Part shown: positions 9,979-20,387 of the stretch, in pieces | Numbering within the stretch: the first letter of the stretch is position 1 | Layout of the letters: every line of letters begins with the position of its first letter | Source of the DNA: Bacteroidales bacterium | GTDB taxonomy: Bacteria > Bacteroidota > Bacteroidia > Bacteroidales > UBA932 | Assembly (NCBI GenBank): GCA_015060205.1 | Contig: SUYY01000001.1 | Location: 39,717 to 103,716 of the forward strand | DNA length: 64,000 nt | Direction: 5' to 3' | Position numbers and translations under genes: made by a program | Notes under the pieces: model-generated | Seen by the model: only the letters and a program-made list of their open reading frames with translations | Told to the model about the DNA's origin: nothing | The model's database searches: none

Positions 9979-10009
9979 CAAAGGTAATGATTTAAAATTA
10001 ACTTCCAAA
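9979..10009 (-). promoter_or_regulatory. Bacteroidetes-type promoter for MFS-ROK operon
   Basis: Minus strand TTTG-N19-TACCTTTG (exact TTTG/TAnnTTTG consensus and spacing). Confidence 0.7.
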
Positions 10010-10113
10010 TTTTTGCTAAAGATTTTAAAACATTTTCTACAAATCCGTACAATTTGACGCCAAACACGCGAATAATGATTTCAAGTGACATTCGACTATA
10101 TAAATATATTGTA

Positions 10114-10121
10114 TATCTTTG
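10114..10121 (+). promoter_or_regulatory. -7 box TATCTTTG for outer-membrane protein gene
   Basis: TAnnTTTG consensus ending 6 nt before ATG at 10128; no clear -33 TTTG checked. Confidence 0.45.
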
Positions 10122-10127
10122 CAGCCT

Positions 10128-10736
10128 ATGAACTTACGAAGGATATTTTTGAGTCTGACCGCGATTTTTGCATGCACTGCGGCTATGGCATCGGATGGCG
10201 ACAAGGTCATCAAGGGATTTTCAGGAGGAATGATGGTACACACAGGATACCAGTTCGGAGGAGACAACCCATACGGATTGAATTTCAGCAATGCGACTTT
10301 CGGAATAGGAGGATGCGCGAAACTTCGGTTCACGGAGCACTTCCGGACAGGTTTTGAAGGATATTTCTCAATAGCCCCTACCAAAAGAGGCGTGGAGAGC
10401 GGCAGTCACAACAAATTGTTCTGGACAGGCGCTCTGGCTGACTGGATCTGGCAGACAGGAAAATTCTACCCCTATGTGGGTGCTACTGTCGGAGGAGGAA
10501 TGGAAACGGCTCTTTACATGTTCGAGGGAGACAAGCACGACTGGATTCCTGAAGGCAATGCAGTGCTCAACAAGAAACCGTTCTTCGCTTTCGATCCGTT
10601 CGTTGGAGTGGAATATGCCGTCGGAAAGGCCCTGCGACTCACACTCAAGGCCGACTGGATGATTGCAATCAACTCAGACGGACTCAACAGACCACAAGGT
10701 CCGCGTATCTATTTCGGATTCATTTTCGCCCACTGA
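10128..10736 (+). CDS. outer membrane beta-barrel protein
   Basis: Signal peptide MNLRRIFLSLTAIFACTAAMA; glycine/aromatic-rich beta-barrel pattern. Confidence 0.7.
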   Translation: MNLRRIFLSLTAIFACTAAMASDGDKVIKGFSGGMMVHTGYQFGGDNPYGLNFSNATFGIGGCAKLRFTEHFRTGFEGYFSIAPTKRGVESGSHNKLFWTGALADWIWQTGKFYPYVGATVGGGMETALYMFEGDKHDWIPEGNAVLNKKPFFAFDPFVGVEYAVGKALRLTLKADWMIAINSDGLNRPQGPRIYFGFIFAH

Positions 10737-10741
10737 CGGGA

Positions 10742-11692
10742 CTAGGAATTTCTGTACTCACTTGGAGTCATGCCGGTTCTGGCCTTGAAGAACTTATAGA
10801 ATACCGACTGGTTAGGGAAATTCAGCCTATAGACTATCTCCTTGATGGCAAGACCGGAATATTTCAAAAGGTTCTTGGCCTCGAGGATTACGTATGCATC
10901 AATCCACTCCGGAGCGGAACGTCCTGTGACACTCTTGATCACGCGTGAAAGATATTTAGGTGTAAGACACAGTTTGTCAGCATAAAAACCGACATTCCTG
11001 TACTCGGTATGATACTGTGAGACAAGTTTGAGGAACTGGTCTGCCAGCATCCTGCTTCTGCTTGATACCTTTTCTTCAATGCCATCGCCATTCTGAAGTC
11101 TTTCTGACCAGACTCCGGCCATGAAGTAGAATAAAGACGACAGGATAGACCTGATACATTCCATCTTGAATGGCGTCTCCTGCTGGATCACCTTTGCCAT
11201 CAACGATATATGCTCACGAAGCATGTTCTTCTGGTTCTCGTCCAGTTCAATGCTCGGTTTATCCACAAAGGAAAGATTCTTGGTGAATATCTTGTTGACA
11301 TCAAGCATGAGGTTGGCTACGAAATCCTTCGACATCATTACGCATACGTAGCGAAGATCTGTCTTCACCGAATCCACAAGTTCGTTGACTCTGACTATGT
11401 TTCCGGGAGGATTCAGAAAGAGCATGCCGCTCTTCAACTCATGCTCTTCAAGATTGACATTGAGAGTTATATGACCGCTGATACAATATATCACCATGAA
11501 ACCGTCAAAACGACATGGATGCGCCAGAGGCTGATGTGACTCGGAAATATTCACGTCCATTATGAAGAAATCGTCACCCATCCCAATACATGGAGAATCG
11601 GCAAAAATCTTCTTGAAACGGCTTATCGAGATGTCATGCATAGAGGTTGCTTCCATTATCTGTGTATAAAATTTAATCCTTAATATAACCAA
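10742..11692 (-). CDS. AraC family transcriptional regulator
   Basis: C-terminal HTH 'LCLTPKYLSRVIKSVTGRSAPEWI...RLNFPNQSVFYKFFKARTGMTPSEYR'. Confidence 0.93.
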   Translation of the reverse strand: MVILRIKFYTQIMEATSMHDISISRFKKIFADSPCIGMGDDFFIMDVNISESHQPLAHPCRFDGFMVIYCISGHITLNVNLEEHELKSGMLFLNPPGNIVRVNELVDSVKTDLRYVCVMMSKDFVANLMLDVNKIFTKNLSFVDKPSIELDENQKNMLREHISLMAKVIQQETPFKMECIRSILSSLFYFMAGVWSERLQNGDGIEEKVSSRSRMLADQFLKLVSQYHTEYRNVGFYADKLCLTPKYLSRVIKSVTGRSAPEWIDAYVILEAKNLLKYSGLAIKEIVYRLNFPNQSVFYKFFKARTGMTPSEYRNS

Positions 11693-11784
11693 AAAACACT
11701 CAGATTGGTAAAAGTACTATTCTTTTTCTACCTTTTGATATCATCTCTACCAATCGACAATAATTTCACCCTAACGACAAAACG

Positions 11785-11815
11785 AAAGCGAAGTGACGGC
11801 CCGCCACTTCGCTTT
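11785..11815 (-). terminator. intrinsic terminator
   Basis: AAAGCGAAGTG-acggcccgc-CACTTCGCTTT downstream of the AMP-ligase stop. Confidence 0.7.
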
Positions 11816-11848
11816 CATCTTATATTTAAATATGAATCAATGCATGTA

Positions 11849-13759
11849 CTACAATGAGGCCAGATTCATCTCATTGATAACATTCTTACCTTCAGGAGTA
11901 TAGGCAAAAGCCATATGTTCCTTATAAGCCTCCTCTACCCTTCCGCGCACAACCTTCATCGAACTGTTCAGGAAATGGTTCTGCTCGGTCCAAGGCTCAG
12001 GAAGGACACAGATTGCTGCAGGAAGCCATCTTTCAGGGAACTCTCCGTAAAGTCGACCACCCTTGCGGTATGCATTCACCTCATCCTGAATCTTCTCAAG
12101 CATCTTCTCCTTCGCCTCCTGAGACTTAGGGTCAAGTCCAAGTTCCTTTGCATATGCCTTGAGAGCCTCCTTGTTCGGTGTCACAAGCGCTATGGTATAA
12201 GGATCCTGACTGTTGTGAAGAATAGCACCGTCGATATACTTCGAATTTTCCACAAGATTCTCCTCGATTCCCTCCGGTGAATACTTTTCTCCGTCAGCGG
12301 CGATCAGAAGTGATTTGAATCTTCCCACGACGTAGAGCATCTCCTCATCACGCATATATCCCATATCTCCTGTATGAAGCCAGCCGTCAACCACCGTATC
12401 CGCAGTAGACTTAGGATTCTTCCAATAGCCCGCCATCACGTTCTCTCCCTTGATGCAGATCTCACCCTTCACTCCGAAAGGCTGCTCCACTCCGTCTGCA
12501 TCCAGAATCTTTATCTCCATAGGAGAAACCACCTTTCCGGACGAACCGAAGATATGCTTCGCAGGTGAATTGGCCGAGATGATAGGTGTAGCCTCTGAAA
12601 GACCGTAACCCTGATACATAGGGATTCCGATGGCATAATAATACCTCTGGAGGTCAATATCCAGAAGCGCGCCTCCTCCTACAAAGAACTTCATGTTTCC
12701 GCCAAGTCCTTCACGGACCTTCTTGAATATGATCTTGTCGAAAAGTAGCATCAGAGGCTTGCGGAAGATATCCACGAAGTCGGTACCCTTATTATAGCCT
12801 TCCTTATTATATGCTATTGCATTTTTCAAAGCGAAATTGTAAAGTCTTTCGACTGTCTTTCCGCTCTTTTTTATGGTAGTCTCGATGTTTTTCTTGAAAC
12901 TCTTTGCCAGAGTAGGGACGGAGAGCATCACAGAAGGCTTGAATTCCTTGATGCTCGAAGGAATGTTGCGCAAGGCTTCCTTTCCGGACCTGCCTGACGG
13001 CACGGTACCGATGGACGCGCCATATGACATCATCGTATAGAATCCAGCGACATGCGCAAAGCAATGGTCTAGAGGAAGGATGATAAGCATCTTGTCCTGA
13101 GGCTCCACGCCTATGACTGAATGAGCCTGCTCTACATTTGCCGTATAGTTCCTGTGGGTAAGAAGGATTCCCTTAGGGTCCGCAGTCGTACCTGAAGTGT
13201 AACTTATGTTTGCATAGTCATCCGGACCTATCGACTCATATCTCTTGACGAACATCTCTTCGTTTTCGGCAATGAACCTGTCACCTGCCTCCATGATGTC
13301 GTTGATATGGATTTCATTCTCCTGCATATCCTCAACATCATCAAAAAGGATGATTTTCTCGACAAGAGGACATTCAGGCAATATCTTTCTTATCTTCGGA
13401 AGTTGAAACTTCGAGGTCATCACGTACTTCGCATCCGAATGTCTGATACGGAAGACCAGGTCATTGGATTCCTCCAGTTTGATGGAAAGAGGAACATTCA
13501 CCGCTCCTGCATACAGGACGCCGAGTTCTCCTATTACCCACATATTGCGTCCCTCGCAGAGATAAGCCACCTTCTCTCCCTTCTGGACTCCGAGGTGCAT
13601 CAGACCGGCAGCAATACGTTTCGCCTGTCTGAGAGTCTCATTATACGACGTCGGTTCCCACTCGTTCGTATCCAGATTCTTTTCCCAGAGGAAAGGACTT
13701 TCAGAATAGAGTCTCACATACTTCTCGACGAAGTCAATGATAGTTGTTCTTTCAGTCAT
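11849..13759 (-). CDS. long-chain fatty acid--CoA ligase (AMP-binding enzyme)
   Basis: YTSGTTADPKGILLTH, GYGLSEATP, WLHTGDMG motifs. Confidence 0.93.
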   Translation of the reverse strand: MTERTTIIDFVEKYVRLYSESPFLWEKNLDTNEWEPTSYNETLRQAKRIAAGLMHLGVQKGEKVAYLCEGRNMWVIGELGVLYAGAVNVPLSIKLEESNDLVFRIRHSDAKYVMTSKFQLPKIRKILPECPLVEKIILFDDVEDMQENEIHINDIMEAGDRFIAENEEMFVKRYESIGPDDYANISYTSGTTADPKGILLTHRNYTANVEQAHSVIGVEPQDKMLIILPLDHCFAHVAGFYTMMSYGASIGTVPSGRSGKEALRNIPSSIKEFKPSVMLSVPTLAKSFKKNIETTIKKSGKTVERLYNFALKNAIAYNKEGYNKGTDFVDIFRKPLMLLFDKIIFKKVREGLGGNMKFFVGGGALLDIDLQRYYYAIGIPMYQGYGLSEATPIISANSPAKHIFGSSGKVVSPMEIKILDADGVEQPFGVKGEICIKGENVMAGYWKNPKSTADTVVDGWLHTGDMGYMRDEEMLYVVGRFKSLLIAADGEKYSPEGIEENLVENSKYIDGAILHNSQDPYTIALVTPNKEALKAYAKELGLDPKSQEAKEKMLEKIQDEVNAYRKGGRLYGEFPERWLPAAICVLPEPWTEQNHFLNSSMKVVRGRVEEAYKEHMAFAYTPEGKNVINEMNLASL

Positions 13760-13775
13760 AAATACAAGGTTTAGA

Positions 13776-14396
13776 TTAGTCGTTCTTGAAAAGACCGAAC
13801 AGTTCTGCGTCAATCTTGTCAATCACTTCCTGAAAATCTTCAGGACGGTTTTCAAATTTTATTCTGTCCACATCAAGGATGAGAAGACGGTGCTTGTAAT
13901 CCTTGATCCAGTTCTCATATCTCTCGTTCAGTCCGGTGATATAATCGATACGGATGCTCTTCTCATATTCGCGTCCCCTCTTCTGGATCTGACCGATGAG
14001 ATTCGGGATCGAACTTCTGAGATAAATCAGAAGGTCAGGCGGATTCACCAGTGACATCATCAGGTCAAAAAGGTCCGAATAGTTCTCGAAGTCTCTGGTG
14101 GTCATCAGACCCATGCCATGAAGGTTCGGAGCAAAGATACGGGCATCCTCGTATATGGTACGGTCCTGGATGATGACTTCGTCAAGTTTGGATATATCCA
14201 CCACATCCTTGAATCTCTTGTTCAGGAAATATACCTGAAGATTGAAGGACCACCTCTCCATATCTTCATAAAAATCAGCAAGATAAGGGTTATAGTCCAC
14301 CGATTCGAACTTTGGAGTCCATCCATAGTGGGCAGCGAGCATCTTTGTCAAAGTTGTCTTTCCGCTGCCGATGTTACCTGCAATCGCTATATGCAT
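13776..14396 (-). CDS. deoxynucleoside kinase
   Basis: MHIAIAGNIGSGKTTLTKMLA P-loop; DRTIYEDA, RSSIPNLIGQIQKRGREYE. Confidence 0.9.
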   Translation of the reverse strand: MHIAIAGNIGSGKTTLTKMLAAHYGWTPKFESVDYNPYLADFYEDMERWSFNLQVYFLNKRFKDVVDISKLDEVIIQDRTIYEDARIFAPNLHGMGLMTTRDFENYSDLFDLMMSLVNPPDLLIYLRSSIPNLIGQIQKRGREYEKSIRIDYITGLNERYENWIKDYKHRLLILDVDRIKFENRPEDFQEVIDKIDAELFGLFKND

Positions 14397-14486
14397 ACCG
14401 TTTAAGTTTTAACACATTTTCATTCTTATAATTTGGCAAAATTAACAACTTCTTTTGTATTTTTGTCAAAATAAAGAACCAAAAGG

Positions 14487-15155
14487 ATGACACACACAGA
14501 AAACTTCATATTCAACGCTCTGCAGACCCGATGTTCTCTGGTATGGGATGACAAGGGTGAATGCGCCATCATCGATCCAAGTTACAAAGATGCCGAAAGG
14601 GAGCAGATCGTTGCATTCATAAATTCAAAAAAACTCACCCCTGTCTGCATTCTGCTCACACACGGACATTTCGACCATATCTACGGTCTTTCTGACTTTG
14701 TCAGAACATACGATGTTCCGGTATATATGGACCTGAAGGAAACCTACTCTTTCGAGAAGACCAACCCATATGTCTGCGGCAACTTTGGCCTTGAGATTCC
14801 GGAACTGCCGCATGAGAGTGTATTCAAGGGCATATCGGACGGCGACATCATCAAGGTCGGAGACATCAGTCTCGAAGTACTTGAAACTCCGGGACATTCG
14901 GTGGGCGGTGTGTGCTTTTTTGACAAGGATTCCGGAACATTGTTCAGCGGTGACACGCTTTTTGCGGGAGCGATAGGGCGCACAGACCATCCCGGAGGAG
15001 ACTATGACCTGCTGATGAAAAGCATATGGGAGAAAATCATGTGCCTGGACGGAGACATCAGGGTGATTCCGGGCCACGGTCCGGAGACTGACATTGCTAC
15101 AGAGCGTATGACCAACCCGTTCCTCATGCCATTCAACGAGCCGTATGAAGAATAA
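14487..15155 (+). CDS. MBL-fold hydrolase (glyoxalase II-like)
   Basis: LLTHGHFDHIYG and ETPGHSVGGVCF ... SGDTLF ... PGHGPET. Confidence 0.93.
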   Translation: MTHTENFIFNALQTRCSLVWDDKGECAIIDPSYKDAEREQIVAFINSKKLTPVCILLTHGHFDHIYGLSDFVRTYDVPVYMDLKETYSFEKTNPYVCGNFGLEIPELPHESVFKGISDGDIIKVGDISLEVLETPGHSVGGVCFFDKDSGTLFSGDTLFAGAIGRTDHPGGDYDLLMKSIWEKIMCLDGDIRVIPGHGPETDIATERMTNPFLMPFNEPYEE

Positions 15156-17895
15156 TGACAAGATAGAAATAACAGGCGCAAAGGCGCACAACCTGAAGGA
15201 TGTTTCACTGACGATACCGCGAGGGAAGTTCGTCGTCCTGACAGGATTGAGCGGAAGCGGCAAGTCATCCCTGGCCTTCGACACCATCTATGCTGAAGGT
15301 CAGAGACGTTATATGGACACTCTGTCCACCTATGCCAAGCACTTCATGGGCATATTGGAAAAACCTGAGGTAGAGTCGATTACAGGATTGAGTCCCATCA
15401 TAGCCATCGAACAGAAGACCACCGGCAACAACCCTCGTTCGACCGTCGGTACGATCACCGAGATATATGATTTCCTGCGTCTGCTGTATGCCCGCGCGTC
15501 CATAGCATACTCCCCCGAGACCGGAAAGGAGATGGTAAGATACACCGACGAGCAGATAGTATCCCTGATAATGGAGAATTATCACGGACGCAAATGCTAC
15601 CTTCTGGCACCTCTGGTCAGGGGAAGAAAAGGTCATTACAAGGAACTCCTGGAGCAGATGCGCAAGAGGGGGTATACCCAGATCCGCATCGACGGAGAAC
15701 TGAAGGAACTTCATGAGATAACGGCACTTGACCGCTACAAGGCCCACTTCATAGAACTTGTGATAGACCGTCTGAAACCATCTGAAAAGGACGGGAAAAG
15801 AATACGTGATTCAGTACTGTCCGCATTGAATTTCGGCAAGGGTTCCATAGCGGTGATGGATATGGAGACAGGCGACCTGAACCACTATTCAAAACATCTG
15901 GTATGCCCGGACACAGGCATCTCGCTGGCTGAACCGGCACCGCACTCGTTCTCATTCAACTCCCCTCAGGGATACTGTCCTCATTGCAAGGGACTTGGAC
16001 AGATTGTGGACATCAACATGGACACCATCATTCCTGACCGGTCCGTATCTGTTGCAGACGGCGGAATCATACCTCTCGGAAAGATAAGGGAGACAAAAAA
16101 ATTCGACATAATAAGGTCGATAGCAAGAAAATACTCATTCTCGCTCTATGACCCGATAGACGAACTGCCTGAAGACATGATAGACCTGATGGTCTACGGT
16201 TCAGATGAACTTTTCAGGGTCGGCGAAGGCACTTCTTCCGAAATGGTCTCATATTCAGGACTTTCCGGAGATATAAGTGACAAGGTGATCTGCCCGGTCT
16301 GTCATGGCACAAGGCTCAACAGGGAGACCACATATTTCAAGATCGACGGCAAGACCATATCGGAGGTGGCGGCAATGGAGATATCCCACCTGAGCAAATG
16401 GCTCGAGTCGATCGAAAAGTCTTTCGGCAAAAGGGAAAGCCTCATCGCAAGGGATATTCTCAAGGAACTCAAGGACAGGGTCGGATTCCTTCTCGACGTA
16501 GGTCTGGACTATCTTTCACTTGACCGCGCAACAGCCTCATTATCAGGAGGAGAGAGTCAAAGAATCAGACTTGCCACACAGATAGGTTCCAAACTGGTGA
16601 ACGTACTCTATATATTGGACGAGCCTTCCATCGGACTGCATCAGAGGGACAACAGGAAACTTATCGCCTCACTGAAGAAATTGCGCGACGAAGGCAACTC
16701 CGTGATGGTGGTCGAGCATGATGCAGAGACAATGACCGCAGCCGACTGGCTTGTCGATGTGGGACCGGGAGCAGGCGAAGAAGGCGGAGAAATCTGTTTC
16801 AACGGCCCTCTGAGCGAGATATCGCGAACCAGAACCGCGACCCTCGACTACCTCACAGGACTTCGCTCGATCGAAGTTCCGAAGACGAGAAGACAGGGAA
16901 ATTCCCTGACCTTGGGAATCCGTGGCGCAAGGGGAAACAATCTAAGGAATGTGGACGTGGACTTCCCTCTGGGCATGCTTATCGGAGTAAGCGGCGTGAG
17001 CGGAAGCGGAAAATCCTCTCTGGTGAACGAGACCCTCATGCCCGTGCTGAAGAACAAGTTCTACAATGCCAAGATGCAGCCTCTGCCATATGACGAGATA
17101 ATCGGAGTAGAGAATATCGACAAACTTATCGAGATAGACCAAAGTCCGATAGGACGCACCCCTCGCAGCAATCCGGCCACATTCACAGGCGTATTCAACG
17201 ACATAAGGAACCTGTTTGAAGCGACGCCTGATGCCAAGGTCCGCGGATTCAAGGCCGGAAGATTCTCTTTCAATGTTCCCGGAGGACGCTGCGAAGAGTG
17301 CAAGGGAGCAGGAATAAAGGTGATAGAGATGAATTTTCTCCCTTCTGTAAACGTGGTGTGCGGTGAATGCAGAGGCAGACGATATAAGGATGACACCCTC
17401 GCGGTGAAATATAAAGGAAAGAACATAAACGATGTTCTCGAGATGCAGATCAGCGAGGCGTATGAGTTCTTCAGGAACATTCCTACCATCGCACTGAAAC
17501 TCAAGGCGATGGTGGATGTCGGCCTGGGATATGTGCGTCTGGGTCAATCCGCCGTCACGCTCTCGGGAGGCGAAAGCCAGAGAATGAAACTTGCCGCCGA
17601 ACTTGCAAGGAAAAGCACCGGAAACACACTGTATATATTGGACGAGCCTACCACCGGACTTCATTTCGAAGACATAAAGGTGCTTATGGGAGTACTCCAG
17701 AGACTTGTGGATCAAGGGAATACGGTGATAGTGATAGAGCATAACCTCGATGTGCTCAAATCGGTGGACTACCTGTTCGACATGGGTCCGGAAGGAGGAA
17801 AGGCAGGAGGAATGATTGTTGCTCAGGGGACGCCGGAACAGTTGGCGGACAATCCGGATTCGGTGACAGGTCCGTTCCTGAAGGAAGTATTGTAG
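15145..17895 (+). CDS. uvrA: excinuclease ABC subunit A
   Basis: TGLSGSGKSSLAFDTIYAEGQRRY, LSGGESQRIRLATQIGS, GVSGSGKSSLVNETL. Confidence 0.97.
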   Translation: MKNNDKIEITGAKAHNLKDVSLTIPRGKFVVLTGLSGSGKSSLAFDTIYAEGQRRYMDTLSTYAKHFMGILEKPEVESITGLSPIIAIEQKTTGNNPRSTVGTITEIYDFLRLLYARASIAYSPETGKEMVRYTDEQIVSLIMENYHGRKCYLLAPLVRGRKGHYKELLEQMRKRGYTQIRIDGELKELHEITALDRYKAHFIELVIDRLKPSEKDGKRIRDSVLSALNFGKGSIAVMDMETGDLNHYSKHLVCPDTGISLAEPAPHSFSFNSPQGYCPHCKGLGQIVDINMDTIIPDRSVSVADGGIIPLGKIRETKKFDIIRSIARKYSFSLYDPIDELPEDMIDLMVYGSDELFRVGEGTSSEMVSYSGLSGDISDKVICPVCHGTRLNRETTYFKIDGKTISEVAAMEISHLSKWLESIEKSFGKRESLIARDILKELKDRVGFLLDVGLDYLSLDRATASLSGGESQRIRLATQIGSKLVNVLYILDEPSIGLHQRDNRKLIASLKKLRDEGNSVMVVEHDAETMTAADWLVDVGPGAGEEGGEICFNGPLSEISRTRTATLDYLTGLRSIEVPKTRRQGNSLTLGIRGARGNNLRNVDVDFPLGMLIGVSGVSGSGKSSLVNETLMPVLKNKFYNAKMQPLPYDEIIGVENIDKLIEIDQSPIGRTPRSNPATFTGVFNDIRNLFEATPDAKVRGFKAGRFSFNVPGGRCEECKGAGIKVIEMNFLPSVNVVCGECRGRRYKDDTLAVKYKGKNINDVLEMQISEAYEFFRNIPTIALKLKAMVDVGLGYVRLGQSAVTLSGGESQRMKLAAELARKSTGNTLYILDEPTTGLHFEDIKVLMGVLQRLVDQGNTVIVIEHNLDVLKSVDYLFDMGPEGGKAGGMIVAQGTPEQLADNPDSVTGPFLKEVL

Positions 17896-17913
17896 CCAAA
17901 GACATATCAGACT

Positions 17914-19620
17914 ATGGAAGAAATCAGAATCTATTGTGAAAACACAGAAAGTTATGTAAAGGTTGCCATGGGCTGCACATTGAAGGAACTGTCATCCGAA
18001 ATATGCCCTGAGGCGGGTTCCGGATGCAGTCTTCCGGTTTTGGCAGCACTTGTGGACAACAAACTCAAATCCCTTGACTATAAGATAATCAATCCGCACA
18101 ACGTCAGGTTCATCGGCTATGACCACCCTGACGGCAGGAGGACATATATCCGTTCCCTCTGCTTCGTGCTGCAGCATGTGGTGCGCGAGACATATCCCGA
18201 CAAGGTACTTTCCATAGATTATTCCCTTCCGAGCGGACTATACTGCGACATACGTGAAACAGAGCATTCCGAAGATGGAAGGCCCAGGCGTATATTCCTT
18301 ACGGACAGTGAAATAGAAGCGATAGAAAACAAGATGCGCCGACTCGTGGAAGCGGACCTTCCTTTCGGGAAAAAGATGCTCTCCATGGAGGAGTGCTGCA
18401 CCCTCTTCGAAAGAAATGGTCAGAAGGAGAAGGTGAACCTGCTCAAGAGTATCGGAAGATTCAACTACAACGTCTATTTCCTCGACGGCCAGGCAGACAC
18501 TTTCTACGGCCCGCTTGTTCCGTCCACGGGTCTTCTGACGACCTTCAACCTGATGGGATTCAATGACGGTTTCTGCCTCCAGTATCCGATGGACGGCGAG
18601 CCGGGAAAGGTTCTTCCGATGAAGAGGCAGTCCAAGATAGCAAGCGCGCTGAACGAGTACTCCGACTGGTGTGCCGTAATGGGAGTCCGCGGAGTCGGCA
18701 CTCTCAACGATTATGTAAGATCGGGAAAGATTGTGGACCTGATCAATATTTCAGAAGCGCTTCATGAGAGGAAATATGCGGAAATCGCAAACCAGATATA
18801 CGAAAGGCGAGGTTCCGTAAAGATTGTCTTCATAGCGGGACCGTCAAGCAGCGGCAAGACTTCCACATCCAAAAGACTCGCCCTCCAGTGCCGTATCCTG
18901 GGTCTGAACCCGAAAGTAATAGAACTTGACAACTACTTTGTAGACAGGCACCTCACACCTCTCGACAGCAATGGGGAATATGACTTTGAAGCACTTGGAG
19001 CCATGGACCTTGAGTTCCTCGGAAAGCAACTCAACGAACTTCTTGACGGAAAGGAAGTGGAGATTCCCCGTTTCGACTTCAAGGAAGGCAAGAGGTATTT
19101 CAACGGAAGCATGATGCAACTTCACGAGAAGGACATCCTGATAATGGAAGGCATTCATGCGCTCAATCCGGCCATGATTCCAGGCGTCGACAGCACAAAG
19201 GTGTTCCGCGTATATGCGTCCGCACTGACTTCCCTGTCAATTGACGAGAACAACAACATCTCCACGTCAGACAACCGCATGCTCAGACGAATGATACGTG
19301 ACAACAGAACACGTGGCGTGATTCCGGAAGAAACCATCATGAGATGGCAGAGCGTGCGCAGAGGTGAGAACAGGAACATATTTCCTTACCAGGAATATGC
19401 GGACGCCGTCTTCAATTCCGCCCATATCTTTGAACTCCCTGTGCTGAAATATTATGCAGAGCCGCTTCTAAGGCGCATTTCACCGTCATCACCTGCATAC
19501 AGCGAGGCTTCCAGAATGCTTAAATTCCTGGACTACATAGTCGCATTGTCGCCGGCGGAGATAGCGGCAATCCCTCCGACATCGATTCTTCGCGAGTTCA
19601 TAGCGGGGCAGACCTTATAG
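17914..19620 (+). CDS. nucleoside (uridine) kinase-like protein with TGS-like N-terminus
   Basis: IFIAGPSSSGKTSTSKRLALQ P-loop, DNYFVDR, LIMEGIHALNP phosphoribulokinase/uridine kinase motifs. Confidence 0.85.
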   Translation: MEEIRIYCENTESYVKVAMGCTLKELSSEICPEAGSGCSLPVLAALVDNKLKSLDYKIINPHNVRFIGYDHPDGRRTYIRSLCFVLQHVVRETYPDKVLSIDYSLPSGLYCDIRETEHSEDGRPRRIFLTDSEIEAIENKMRRLVEADLPFGKKMLSMEECCTLFERNGQKEKVNLLKSIGRFNYNVYFLDGQADTFYGPLVPSTGLLTTFNLMGFNDGFCLQYPMDGEPGKVLPMKRQSKIASALNEYSDWCAVMGVRGVGTLNDYVRSGKIVDLINISEALHERKYAEIANQIYERRGSVKIVFIAGPSSSGKTSTSKRLALQCRILGLNPKVIELDNYFVDRHLTPLDSNGEYDFEALGAMDLEFLGKQLNELLDGKEVEIPRFDFKEGKRYFNGSMMQLHEKDILIMEGIHALNPAMIPGVDSTKVFRVYASALTSLSIDENNNISTSDNRMLRRMIRDNRTRGVIPEETIMRWQSVRRGENRNIFPYQEYADAVFNSAHIFELPVLKYYAEPLLRRISPSSPAYSEASRMLKFLDYIVALSPAEIAAIPPTSILREFIAGQTL

Positions 19621-19688
19621 GATTTCCCGAAGTTTTTTTATACCTTTGCGTGATTTTTTGCGCTTGACAACAAAAACTACACAATACA

Positions 19689-20384
19689 ATGCTTTTCAAT
19701 CTTTTACAGGCAGTCGCAGATACTGCAGCAATAGCACAGGTTCCTGTGCAGCAGGAGATGAAACTCTCGCTAATCGACATGGCATCAAAGGGAGGATGGC
19801 TCATGATAGTCCTCCTGATTCTTTCGGTCATGGCCATCTATATCTTCGGTAACAAATGGTGGCTCATCCGCAAGGCCGGTCAGATAGACAGGAACTTCAT
19901 GAAGGATATACGCGATTATATCCATGACGGAAAGATCAAGTCTGCAATCGAACTGTGCCAGAGGTACGACTCTCCGGTCGCACGTCTTGTCGAGAAAGGC
20001 ATTGAAAGAATCGGAAGACCTCTCCAGGACATACAGACAGCGGTGGAAAACACCGGCAGTGTGGAAGTGGCAAGGCTCGAAAAGGGACTTCCTATGCTTG
20101 CCACAATCGCAGGTGGAGCACCTATGATCGGATTCCTCGGTACAGTGACAGGTATGATCGAGGCATTCTTCAGAATGTCCACTGCAGGCAACAACATCGA
20201 CATCACACTTCTTTCAGGAGGTATATATGAGGCGATGGTGACGACCGTAGGCGGTCTTTTCGTAGGTATCATCGCATATTTCGGATACAACTTCCTCACA
20301 TCACAGATATCGAATCTCGTGTTCAAGATGGAAAGGACCACCATCGAGTTCATAGACATGCTTCACGAACCATCAGACAAATAG
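19689..20384 (+). CDS. exbB: MotA/TolQ/ExbB proton channel protein
   Basis: LATIAGGAPMIGFLGTVTGMIEAF; followed by ExbD and TonB-like genes. Confidence 0.92.
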   Translation: MLFNLLQAVADTAAIAQVPVQQEMKLSLIDMASKGGWLMIVLLILSVMAIYIFGNKWWLIRKAGQIDRNFMKDIRDYIHDGKIKSAIELCQRYDSPVARLVEKGIERIGRPLQDIQTAVENTGSVEVARLEKGLPMLATIAGGAPMIGFLGTVTGMIEAFFRMSTAGNNIDITLLSGGIYEAMVTTVGGLFVGIIAYFGYNFLTSQISNLVFKMERTTIEFIDMLHEPSDK

Positions 20385-20387
20385 GAA

